From Clostridia bacterium (GTDB taxonomy: Bacteria > Bacillota_A > Clostridia > Oscillospirales > CAG-272): a stretch of DNA of 64,000 bases. A model generated the notes under the pieces. It was not told where the DNA came from, made no database searches, and was given only the letters and a program-made list of their open reading frames with translations. Shown here piece after piece: positions 8,199-15,493 of the stretch (within the stretch, counting starts at the first letter, position 1; every line of letters starts with the position of its first letter). Location of the stretch: contig JAFTUD010000010.1 of the NCBI GenBank assembly GCA_017466455.1, positions 62,001-126,000 on the forward strand, read 5' to 3'. The position numbers were made by a program, and so were the translations under genes.

Positions 8199-9424
8199 TA
8201 TCTGCCCTCTCCTTCAATAATGTTATCACCAAAATGCTTAACAACAACCGCATACCTTGTCGCATATGCTTCCTCAACAAGCGCATCAAAATCAAGCTTG
8301 CGCTCCTCGGCAATAACCGCCTCAAGCTCTGGGCGTGTGCGCGGATGCCTTGGAGTAAACACGGTACAGCAGTCCTCATACGGTAAAATAGATGTGTCAT
8401 AAGCGCCGATGCGCCTTGAAATCTGGATAATTTCTTCCTTGTCCATTCCGATAAGCGGACGGTAAATAGGAATATCCGACATCGTATTAGTAACATTTAT
8501 CGCCTTCATCGTTTGGCTTGCAACCTGACCGAGGCTCTCGCCCGTGATAATCGCATCACAGCCAAGCTCATGAGCGAGCTTGACGGAAAGCGCCATCATA
8601 TAGCGACGCAGTAGCAGGGTGAAGTAGTCCTCATCGCAGTTGTCACGAATAAGCTCCTGAATATGAGTAAGCGAGATTATATGCACCCTCATTCGCATGG
8701 TGTAGTCGGTTAGCGACTTCGCAAGCGAAAGCACCTTGTCCCTTGCCCTCTCGGAGGTGTAGGGATAGCTCTCAAAGTGGATTGCCTCAATTTGAACACC
8801 GCGCTTAGCCATCATAAAGCCCGCAACAGGGGAGTCAATTCCGCCCGAAAGCAGGAGTAGACCCTTACCCGATGAGCCGGCAGGGATACCGCCCGCGCCC
8901 TTTTCCTGACCTGCGTGAATGTACGCTTCATTTTCACGAATTTCAACCTGCACGGTAATTTCGGGATTGTGAAGGTCAACCTTGATTTTACCGCCCATAG
9001 CCTCAAGCACCGCGGCGCCAACCTCACCCGCAAGCTCGGGAGAGCCGAGAGGGAAGCGCTTGTCGGAGCGCTTAGCAGTAGCCTTAAAGGTCTTGTATCC
9101 CCTTAATTTCTCGGGAATATATTTTCTTACCATGTCAAGAATGACATCAAGCTTCTTTTCGCACGCGATAGCACGGGTAACGCCGACGAAGCCGAATACA
9201 TGCTTTGCCTGCTCGGTCATCTCGTCCATCATTTCGGCGCTGTCCTCATCAAGAGGCTCACAAAATACAGTAGACTGTGCGTAATGTATCTTGAAATTGC
9301 CGAAGCGCTTAGCACGCCTTTTAAGCTCCTTAATCATCTTAGCCTCAAATTCGGAGCGATTAGCACCCTTTAGAATGACCTCTCCGTATTTGCATAAAAT
9401 AACTTCCTTAATTTTCTCACTCAT
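8198..9424 (-). CDS. thiI: tRNA 4-thiouridine synthase ThiI
   Basis: ThiI adenylates and thiolates U8 of tRNA and can donate sulfur to thiazole synthesis. Visible features: an N-terminal ferredoxin-like plus THUMP region (residues about 1-165), then the PP-loop LLLSGGIDSPVAGF and the conserved YEDCCTVFTPRHP, which carries the cysteine needed for sulfur relay. At 408 residues it is the short form without a C-terminal rhodanese domain, so it depends on a separate persulfide donor; the cysteine desulfurase at 3649-4803 is an obvious candidate. The start overlaps the proA stop by four bases (ATGA). Confidence 0.95.
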   Translation of the reverse strand: MSEKIKEVILCKYGEVILKGANRSEFEAKMIKELKRRAKRFGNFKIHYAQSTVFCEPLDEDSAEMMDEMTEQAKHVFGFVGVTRAIACEKKLDVILDMVRKYIPEKLRGYKTFKATAKRSDKRFPLGSPELAGEVGAAVLEAMGGKIKVDLHNPEITVQVEIRENEAYIHAGQEKGAGGIPAGSSGKGLLLLSGGIDSPVAGFMMAKRGVQIEAIHFESYPYTSERARDKVLSLAKSLTDYTMRMRVHIISLTHIQELIRDNCDEDYFTLLLRRYMMALSVKLAHELGCDAIITGESLGQVASQTMKAINVTNTMSDIPIYRPLIGMDKEEIIQISRRIGAYDTSILPYEDCCTVFTPRHPRTRPELEAVIAEERKLDFDALVEEAYATRYAVVVKHFGDNIIEGEGR

Positions 9425-10671
9425 CTTATTTGTCCGTCACCCTTGATAATATATTTCGTTGTAGTAAGCGCCATAAGCCCCATAGGACCTCTTGCGTGTA
9501 GCTTTTGAGTTGAAATTCCAATCTCCGCCCCAAAGCCAAACTCACCGCCGTCGGTAAATCTTGTAGATGCGTTTACATACATAGCGCAGGAGTCAATCTC
9601 GTTGACAAATTTGTCAGCGCTTCTCATGCTCTCGGTAATTATAGACTCACTGTGTCCCGTGGTGTATCTGTTGATATGGCAAATGGCTTCATCTACGCTG
9701 TCAACCACCTTAACCGAAACAATGTAGTCGTCATACTCAGTAGCGTAGTCCTCATCGCTTGCCGCCGAAATGTCCTTAATAATCTCACGGCACCTGTCAC
9801 AGCCACGAATGTCAAGCGAATATTTCCTTGTCATATCGTAAAATCTTGTAAGAAACTCGCTTGCAATATCCTTGTGTAAAAGAATTGTTTCAATAGCATT
9901 GCATACGCTCGGACGGGAACATTTAGCATTGAGCGCAACCTCAAGCGCCATATCGAGCGAGGCGCTTGAATCAACAAATAAATGACAGTTGCCCGCACCT
10001 GTTTCAATCACAGGCACGCTCGCATTCTCACAAACGCTCTTGATAAGCCCCTTGCCACCACGGGGAATTAAAACATCAATGTAGCCACGCATGCCCATTA
10101 GCACAGTAGCGCTTTGCCTTGTCGTGTCCTCAATTAGCGAAACCATATTTTCATCATAGCCAAGAGAGGAAATTGCCCCCCTCATAATTGAAACAACGCA
10201 TTTGTTGGTAAAAATCGCTTCCTTACCGCCCCTTAAAATAACCGCATTACCGCTTTTAAGGCAAAGAGAGGTCGCGTCGGGAGTTACATTCGGGCGCGCC
10301 TCGTATATCATGGCAACAACACCGAGAGGGACTCTCATTTTGTGTATTTCAAGACCGTTAGGCCGTGTAAAAATCTCACCCGAGCCAATAGGGTCGTCAA
10401 GCTCCGTAACCTTCAAAATGGCATCGCAAATGCCATCAATCCTTGATGAATTTAGCATAAGACGGTCAAGCATGGCGTCACGGATTCCGTTTTCCTTGGC
10501 ATTTTTAAGGTCTATTTCATTTTGCTCAATAATCGCGTCCTTGCTCTGGCGAAGCGAGGAGGCAATAGCGCAAAGGATTTCATTTCTTTGCTTACCGCTA
10601 AGAGAGGAAAGCGTGCGTGAGGCGCTCCTTGCCCCCTCGCAAATTCCCTTAATGTATTCAAAAAGCTCCAT
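9421..10671 (-). CDS. proA: Gamma-glutamyl phosphate reductase
   Basis: ProA carries out the second step of proline synthesis, reducing gamma-glutamyl phosphate to the semialdehyde with NADPH. It is an aldehyde dehydrogenase-fold protein of 416 residues, normal for ProA. Recognisable stretches are the catalytic-cysteine region SRPSVCNAIET, the VPLGVVAMIYEARPNV signature near residue 100 and the C-terminal RGPMGLMALTTTKY. The start is set at ATG 10671, one base beyond the proB stop with GAAGGG upstream; a TTG seven codons earlier would overlap proB and is less likely. Confidence 0.96.
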   Translation of the reverse strand: MELFEYIKGICEGARSASRTLSSLSGKQRNEILCAIASSLRQSKDAIIEQNEIDLKNAKENGIRDAMLDRLMLNSSRIDGICDAILKVTELDDPIGSGEIFTRPNGLEIHKMRVPLGVVAMIYEARPNVTPDATSLCLKSGNAVILRGGKEAIFTNKCVVSIMRGAISSLGYDENMVSLIEDTTRQSATVLMGMRGYIDVLIPRGGKGLIKSVCENASVPVIETGAGNCHLFVDSSASLDMALEVALNAKCSRPSVCNAIETILLHKDIASEFLTRFYDMTRKYSLDIRGCDRCREIIKDISAASDEDYATEYDDYIVSVKVVDSVDEAICHINRYTTGHSESIITESMRSADKFVNEIDSCAMYVNASTRFTDGGEFGFGAEIGISTQKLHARGPMGLMALTTTKYIIKGDGQIR

Positions 10672-10672
10672 A

Positions 10673-11464
10673 TTAGTCCCTTCTTCCCGCAAAATATGTT
10701 CCTACATGCTTTCCATCAAGAATGTCATAAAGTATAGCGGGATTTTCACCGTTTATAATAAGCATAGGAATTCCGTTTTGTGACGCAATATCCGCCGCGT
10801 TTATCTTCGCAATCATACCGCCCGTGCCTCTTTTAGTGCCTGCGCCCCCAGCATATGAGCGAATTTTGTCATCAATTACCTCAACCCTGTCAATGAGCTT
10901 AGCGTCATCGAATTTTCTCGGGTCCTTGTCGTAAAGACCGTTAATATCGGAGAGGTTTATAATAAGGTCAGCCTTGCAGGCAATAGCAACATAAGCCGAA
11001 AGCGTGTCGTTACCGCCGAAATCAAGACCCTCGCACGAAACGGAGTCGTTTTCGTTTACAATCGGCACACAGCCCATTCTGATAAGAGAGAAGAAGGTGT
11101 TTCTTGCAAGCTCAAGCCTGTGTGGGTCGTCAACAACATCCTTAGTCATAAGAATCTGCGCAACCGTGTGCCCGTAATTTGAGAAAAATCCGTCATAAAT
11201 CTTAACAAGCTGTCCTTGACCAACCGCCGCGCAAGCCTGCTTTTCGGCAAGGGTTTGAGGATATTCGCTCATCGCAAGCCTTGCAAAGCCCGCACCAACC
11301 GCGCCAGAGCTTACCATAACGACCTCGTGACCCGCATTTTTGAAGTCCGAAACCGCCCTTGTAAGAAGCTCAATGCGCCTTAAATTGAGCGCACCGCTTG
11401 GATATGTAAGCGTAGATGTACCTATTTTTATTACTATTCTTTTGCAGTTTTTGATAATGCCCAT
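10673..11464 (-). CDS. proB: Glutamate 5-kinase, short form without PUA domain
   Basis: ProB phosphorylates glutamate for proline synthesis and is normally feedback-inhibited by proline. The amino-acid kinase fold is complete: VIKIGTSTL at the N-terminus, VSSGAVGAG, the NENDSVSCE glutamate/ATP site, and AGGAGTKRGTGGMIAKI. At 263 residues it stops after the kinase domain and lacks the C-terminal PUA domain of many bacterial ProB proteins. First gene of a minus-strand operon with proA, thiI, a DUF1292 gene and a lipoprotein; GGAG lies eight bases before the ATG. Confidence 0.95.
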   Translation of the reverse strand: MGIIKNCKRIVIKIGTSTLTYPSGALNLRRIELLTRAVSDFKNAGHEVVMVSSGAVGAGFARLAMSEYPQTLAEKQACAAVGQGQLVKIYDGFFSNYGHTVAQILMTKDVVDDPHRLELARNTFFSLIRMGCVPIVNENDSVSCEGLDFGGNDTLSAYVAIACKADLIINLSDINGLYDKDPRKFDDAKLIDRVEVIDDKIRSYAGGAGTKRGTGGMIAKINAADIASQNGIPMLIINGENPAILYDILDGKHVGTYFAGRRD

Positions 11465-11483
11465 AATTTATCTCCGAAAAATC

Positions 11484-11545
11484 TTGAAATTTGTAATATC
11501 GTGGTGTATAATTTATATTATACATACGAAAATATTAAAATTCAA
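11484..11545. promoter_or_regulatory. Overlapping face-to-face promoters of proB and zapA
   Basis: The plus-strand promoter is TTGAAA (11484-11489), 17 bp, TATAAT (11507-11512), reading toward zapA. The minus-strand promoter is TTGAAT (11545-11540), 17 bp, TATAAT (11522-11517), reading toward proB. The two -10 boxes are only four bases apart and each polymerase would cover the other promoter, so initiation should be mutually exclusive. Confidence 0.8.
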
Positions 11546-11570
11546 TAGTTTTAGAAAAAGAGATGAGAAA

Positions 11571-11885
11571 ATGAAACAGAAATTTTTTGTAGAAATCGCA
11601 GGAGTTAGGCTCGGAATTATCTCCGAGGAGGGACAGGAATATGTCGAGGGCGTTGCAAGGGCGGTAAACGATAGAATTAATCAAATGGTTAAAAGCCAAA
11701 GGCATTGCTCGCTTGTAGAGGCTGCAATTTTCTGCGCTATGGACTTTTATAGCACGGGCGAGGGCGATAGCAGAAAGGTTAAAAACCTTGAGGCACAGGT
11801 TGCGCTCTACCAGGCGAATGTAAACCGCTTAAAGAAAGAAAATGAGGAGCTAAGGGCACGCCTTAACGGAAACAATGGACAATAA
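11571..11885 (+). CDS. zapA: Cell division protein ZapA
   Basis: This 104-residue cytosolic protein promotes FtsZ filament bundling. The N-terminal half has the ZapA pattern (VEIAGVRLGI, then EYVEGVARAVNDRINQM) and the C-terminal half is a coiled coil (VKNLEAQVALYQANVNRLKK). The start is placed at ATG 11571, about 60 bp after the promoter; an in-frame extension further upstream runs into the divergent proB promoter and has no homology. The stop overlaps the next gene by 11 bases. Coupling of zapA with a U32 gene is common in Firmicutes. Confidence 0.88.
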   Translation: MKQKFFVEIAGVRLGIISEEGQEYVEGVARAVNDRINQMVKSQRHCSLVEAAIFCAMDFYSTGEGDSRKVKNLEAQVALYQANVNRLKKENEELRARLNGNNGQ

Positions 11886-14082
11886 AAGACCCCTGCCCGA
11901 GCTGCTTAGCCCTGCGCAGGATATGGATGCGCTTGTCAGCGCAATTTCAGCGGGAGCAAATGCCATCTATTTTGGCACGGACCTCTTTAACGCAAGAATG
12001 AGAGCAAATAATTTCAGCCTTGACGACGCACGCACAGCGATAAGACTGTGTCACGCACACGGAGTCAAGGCGTTTGTCACGCTCAATATTGAAATTTATG
12101 ATAAGGAAATTCCCTCTATGCTTGAATATGTCAGCGCACTGTATGAGGCGGGAGTAGATGCCCTTATCGTTGCCGATTTTGGAGTAATGGCTCTTTTGAG
12201 GGAGCTTTTTCCCGACCTTGAAATCCACGCAAGCACGCAGGCAAGCGCGCATAACCTTGATGGCGTAAGGGCGCTTTACTCGCTCGGCTGTAAAAGGGTT
12301 GTTGTCGCAAGAGAGCTTGATAAGGAAAGCATAAAATACATTTGCGATAATACCGATGCCGAAATAGAAATGTTCGTGCATGGCGCGCATTGTATGTCAA
12401 TGTCGGGTCAATGCCTTATGAGCTACGCAATGGGCGGAAGAAGCGGTAACCGCGGAGAATGTGCGCAACCGTGCCGACTGCCGTACACGATGGAATGCGG
12501 AATGAGGAGTTCGGATGAGCGCACACCCCAAGAGTTCAAGCGAAGTGAAGAACGATTGGCTGGTGGTAGCCATGCATGCGACCAACGGGAGTCGCAGTGC
12601 GGAATGGAGAATATTGCTTCGGAATGCTTAGAAAATTCTCATACCGCACAATGTCGGAATTTGCCTGCCGAGGCTCTCGGCCGGAATTTGCCCGCTGAGG
12701 CTCTCGGCTATCCGCTTAGCTTGAAGGACATGTCACTTTCGGGCAGTATAACGGAAATTATAGACACAGGGGCAAGCTCACTGAAAATAGAGGGAAGAAT
12801 GAAGAGCGCCGACTATGTAGGCGGAGTCACACGAATTTGGCGCGACCTGCTTGATAGAAGGCAAAACGCAACCCAAAGGGAAATAAGCGCCCTGTCAAGC
12901 CTCTTTTCAAGGCAAGGCTTCACCGACGGATACTTCAAAAATAAGATAAATAACTCCATGCTCGGCGTTCGCTCCGAGGAAAATAAGGAGCAAACAAAGG
13001 CGCAAATTATAGACACATCACCCCTTGAAAAGCCGAAAATAGATATACACGCGCGCTTTTTCGTTGGCGAGGACGCAAAAATTACCCTCACTCAAGAAAT
13101 CAACGGTGAGCTAAGACAGGTAAGCGTCAAGGCAGACATCGTTGAGGTCGCTCAAAACGCGCCAATGAGCGAGGGCGATATTATAAAAAACCTCTCCAAG
13201 CTCGGCTCAACCCCATACCAAGCAGGCAAAATCACCGTTGAAAAGGACGATAATATAATAATCAGAATATCAAGCCTTAATGCCCTAAGAAGAGAGGCGG
13301 TAGATGCGCTTTTAGGCGCAAGAAAGCCCAAAAAGGTGGACTATGTGTCTAAAAAACCCCAAAATAGAAACAAAAAACTGCGCACCGCAGTCTTTTCCAA
13401 TACCTCGCAAATCCCCGAGGACGCAGGCGAATATTTTGACAGAATATATGTTCCGCCCTACTTCTACGACGGCGAGAACGGCGTAAACGGAGTTTGCTTC
13501 CCGCCAATAGTCCTTGACAGAGAGTGGAAGGATCTGATTTCTATTCTTGAAACATCAAGGAGCTTGGGCGCGAAATATGCGCTTGTCACTAATATCGGAC
13601 AAATAAAAATCGCTAAGGAAATGGGCTTTACCGTGGCGTGCGATTTCAGATTTAACGCATTTAACCGACACACCACCGAGTATTTGTACTCACTCGGCGT
13701 TGAAAATGTAATCCTCTCCCCCGAGCTAAGCCTGCCACAGGCAAGGAATATTGTAAATGGCGCGCTTGTCGCATACGGAAAATTCCCCGTTATGACAACC
13801 TTTAAATGTATTCGGGGCGGGCGTGGAGCCTGCAATAAGCAATGCTCGGGCTACCTGAGCGACAGAACAGGCGCAAAAATGTTCTTTGAGGGCGAATACG
13901 GTCACCATACCGTAATCTATAATAGCGTGCCTATCTATATGGCGGATAAGGCGGAGCAGCTTGCCCCCTTCTCGTGCCATTTCATATTCAGTGATGAAAG
14001 CGCGCAGGAGTGCGAAAGCATCATAACCGCATATAAAAACGGCACTCCGACAAGCGAAAAAATTAGGAGAATAAAACAATGA
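11875..14082 (+). CDS. U32 family peptidase/hydroxylase (RlhA-like, DUF3656) with an in-frame repeat insertion
   Basis: U32 proteins of this long type act in the cytosol; characterised relatives hydroxylate rRNA or tRNA bases with an Fe-S cluster held by conserved cysteines. Seen here: ELLSPAQDMDALVSAISAGANAIYFG at the start (shown as separate family strands), the cysteine-bearing GNRGECAQPCR near residue 200, YPLSLKDMSL, LKIEGRMKS, and a C-terminal cysteine cluster RGGRGACNKQC. The protein has 735 residues. Residues 207-278 are encoded by a copy of the dispersed repeat and split the normally adjacent CRLPYTM and YPLSLKD segments; without it the length would be about 663, typical for the family. 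It overlaps zapA and maf, so all four genes form one operon. Whether the insert disturbs folding is unknown. Confidence 0.92.
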   Translation: MDNKRPLPELLSPAQDMDALVSAISAGANAIYFGTDLFNARMRANNFSLDDARTAIRLCHAHGVKAFVTLNIEIYDKEIPSMLEYVSALYEAGVDALIVADFGVMALLRELFPDLEIHASTQASAHNLDGVRALYSLGCKRVVVARELDKESIKYICDNTDAEIEMFVHGAHCMSMSGQCLMSYAMGGRSGNRGECAQPCRLPYTMECGMRSSDERTPQEFKRSEERLAGGSHACDQRESQCGMENIASECLENSHTAQCRNLPAEALGRNLPAEALGYPLSLKDMSLSGSITEIIDTGASSLKIEGRMKSADYVGGVTRIWRDLLDRRQNATQREISALSSLFSRQGFTDGYFKNKINNSMLGVRSEENKEQTKAQIIDTSPLEKPKIDIHARFFVGEDAKITLTQEINGELRQVSVKADIVEVAQNAPMSEGDIIKNLSKLGSTPYQAGKITVEKDDNIIIRISSLNALRREAVDALLGARKPKKVDYVSKKPQNRNKKLRTAVFSNTSQIPEDAGEYFDRIYVPPYFYDGENGVNGVCFPPIVLDREWKDLISILETSRSLGAKYALVTNIGQIKIAKEMGFTVACDFRFNAFNRHTTEYLYSLGVENVILSPELSLPQARNIVNGALVAYGKFPVMTTFKCIRGGRGACNKQCSGYLSDRTGAKMFFEGEYGHHTVIYNSVPIYMADKAEQLAPFSCHFIFSDESAQECESIITAYKNGTPTSEKIRRIKQ
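12493..12708 (+). repeat. Dispersed repeat copy A, inserted in frame in the U32 gene
   Basis: 216 bp (72 codons, no stop) match the intergenic repeat family. It starts with the heptamer-like GGAATGAGGAGTTCGGATG, continues with the GATTGGCTGGTGGTAGCCA/TGCATGCGACC...GGGAGTCGC module, then ATTGCTTCGGAATGC and a CACAATGTCGGAATTTGCC module. It ends with two tandem GGAATTTGCC..GAGGCTCTCGG units that read as NLPAEALG twice. The length is a multiple of three, and the reading frame encodes LAGGSHACDQRESQC across the hairpin module. Confidence 0.88.
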
Positions 14083-14642
14083 AAATAGTCTTAGCGTCAG
14101 CCTCACCGAGAAGAAGGGAGCTTCTTTCAATGGTGTGTAAGGACTTTTCGGTTCGTATATCAAATACAAATGAGTCGTATAATGGCGAGGCGGTTGATGA
14201 ATGGATAAGGACCCTTGCGAAAAATAAGGCGTATGGCGTGTGCGCAAGCGATGATGAAATTGTAATAGGCTGTGATACCGTCGTTGTAAACGGCGGAAAA
14301 ATCCTCGGTAAGCCAAGAGATAGAGCCGAGGCGATTTCAATGCTAAAATCAATGTCAAACGCCTCTCACGAGGTTATAACGGGCGTATGCGTGAAAAGGG
14401 GCGATTTTTACTGTACCGATGCGGTTGTCACCACCGTTCATATGCGTAAGCTTTCGCTTAGCGAGATTGAAAAATATGTTGATACCTGCACCCCCTACGA
14501 TAAGGCAGGCGCGTACGGAATACAGGAAATGGCAGGGGCATTTGTCACTCGCATAGAGGGCGATTACTTCAATATAGTAGGACTTCCCCTGTGTCGCTTA
14601 ACCGAGATTTTTAAGGAGCAATTTGGAGTAAGCCTGATATGA
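14079..14642 (+). CDS. maf: Maf family nucleoside triphosphate pyrophosphatase
   Basis: Maf proteins hydrolyse non-canonical or modified nucleoside triphosphates and have been linked to septum control. The diagnostic N-terminus LASASPRRRELL, the GCDTVVVNGGKILGKP loop and the YDKAGAYGIQE motif near residue 140 are all present. The 187-residue length is normal. The start overlaps the U32 stop and the stop overlaps the nth start, both as ATGA, giving tight coupling. Confidence 0.95.
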   Translation: MKIVLASASPRRRELLSMVCKDFSVRISNTNESYNGEAVDEWIRTLAKNKAYGVCASDDEIVIGCDTVVVNGGKILGKPRDRAEAISMLKSMSNASHEVITGVCVKRGDFYCTDAVVTTVHMRKLSLSEIEKYVDTCTPYDKAGAYGIQEMAGAFVTRIEGDYFNIVGLPLCRLTEIFKEQFGVSLI

Positions 14643-15307
14643 CAAAAAAAGAGAAAAAGGAAATAATGGCGCAGACCGTTTCAAAGCTTAAGGAGCGCTA
14701 TCCCGACGCAAAATGCTCTCTTGAATACGAGGGCGATGCGTGGAAGCTCCTCGTAATGGGTCGCTTAAGCGCACAATGCACCGATGAAAGAGTAAATATT
14801 GTCTGCCGTGACCTATTCAAGGCGTTTCCAACCGCTAAGGAAATGGCAAGCGCACCGCTTAGCGAGATTGAGGAGCTTATAAAATCCTGCGGTCTTTATA
14901 AAATGAAGGCAAAGAATATAAAGGACGCCTCAATCCGCCTGATAAACGACTATAACGGACACCTTCCCGATACAATGGAGGAGCTTTTGAAATTCGAGGG
15001 CGTAGGGCGTAAGATAGCCAACCTTCTTTTGGGAGATTTGTTCGGTAAGCCCGCAATCGTTGCCGATACACACTGTATGCGTATTTGCGGAAGGCTCGGC
15101 ATGTATCGTGACGGAATGAAGGACCCATATAAAACGGAGCAAATCTTGTCCGAAATCGTAGAGCCGAGCGAGCAAAGCGACCTTTGCCACCGCCTCGTGC
15201 TTTTCGGCAGAGATATCTGCACCGCAAGAAGCCCAAAATGCAACCTTTGCCCGCTTTTTGCTATATGCAAAAAGAGTTCGGAGTTCGGAATGCGGAGTTC
15301 GGAATGA
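14639..15307 (+). CDS. nth: Endonuclease III, C-terminus encoded by repeat sequence
   Basis: This bifunctional DNA glycosylase/AP lyase removes oxidised pyrimidines. Visible features: the helix-hairpin-helix with catalytic Lys (FEGVGRKIANLLLG), the catalytic Asp in IVADTHCMRI, and the Fe-S loop C-X6-C-X2-C-X5-C (CTARSPKCNLCPLFAIC). Directly after the last cysteine, the final residues KKSSEFGMRSSE are written by TTCGGAR heptamers of the dispersed repeat, so the natural stop was probably replaced by one supplied by the repeat. Length 222 residues; last gene of the zapA operon. Confidence 0.95.
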   Translation: MTKKEKKEIMAQTVSKLKERYPDAKCSLEYEGDAWKLLVMGRLSAQCTDERVNIVCRDLFKAFPTAKEMASAPLSEIEELIKSCGLYKMKAKNIKDASIRLINDYNGHLPDTMEELLKFEGVGRKIANLLLGDLFGKPAIVADTHCMRICGRLGMYRDGMKDPYKTEQILSEIVEPSEQSDLCHRLVLFGRDICTARSPKCNLCPLFAICKKSSEFGMRSSE

Positions 15308-15450
15308 TAAGTTAGAATATTGCTTCGGGGCGCGTAGAAACGATTTACACTAAACAAAGGCGGAATTTGCCACCCGAGGCACTCGGGGCTTCGGGGCGTG
15401 TAGAAACAACTCCTACTACACAATGTCGGAGTTTGCCCACAGGGCTTCCC
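15273..15450 (+). repeat. Dispersed repeat copy B
   Basis: It begins inside the end of nth with heptamers (GTTCGGAGTTCGGAATGCGG), then has two successive GC-rich modules of the form TTGCTTCGGGGCGCGTAGAAAC...CGGAATTTGCC (about 15318-15380 and 15390-15440). It lacks the TAGCCATGCATGCGACC hairpin module of other copies. Confidence 0.8.
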
Positions 15451-15457
15451 TGTCGCA

Positions 15458-15489
15458 AAAAACCACACTTCAACTGAAGTGTGGTTTTT
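15458..15489. terminator. Bidirectional terminator between nth and a BspA-like gene
   Basis: A perfect 10-bp stem CCACACTTCA/TGAAGTGTGG has a two-base spacer, flanked by an A run on the left and a T run on the right, so it can work for both converging genes. Confidence 0.85.
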
Positions 15490-15493
15490 GTTA

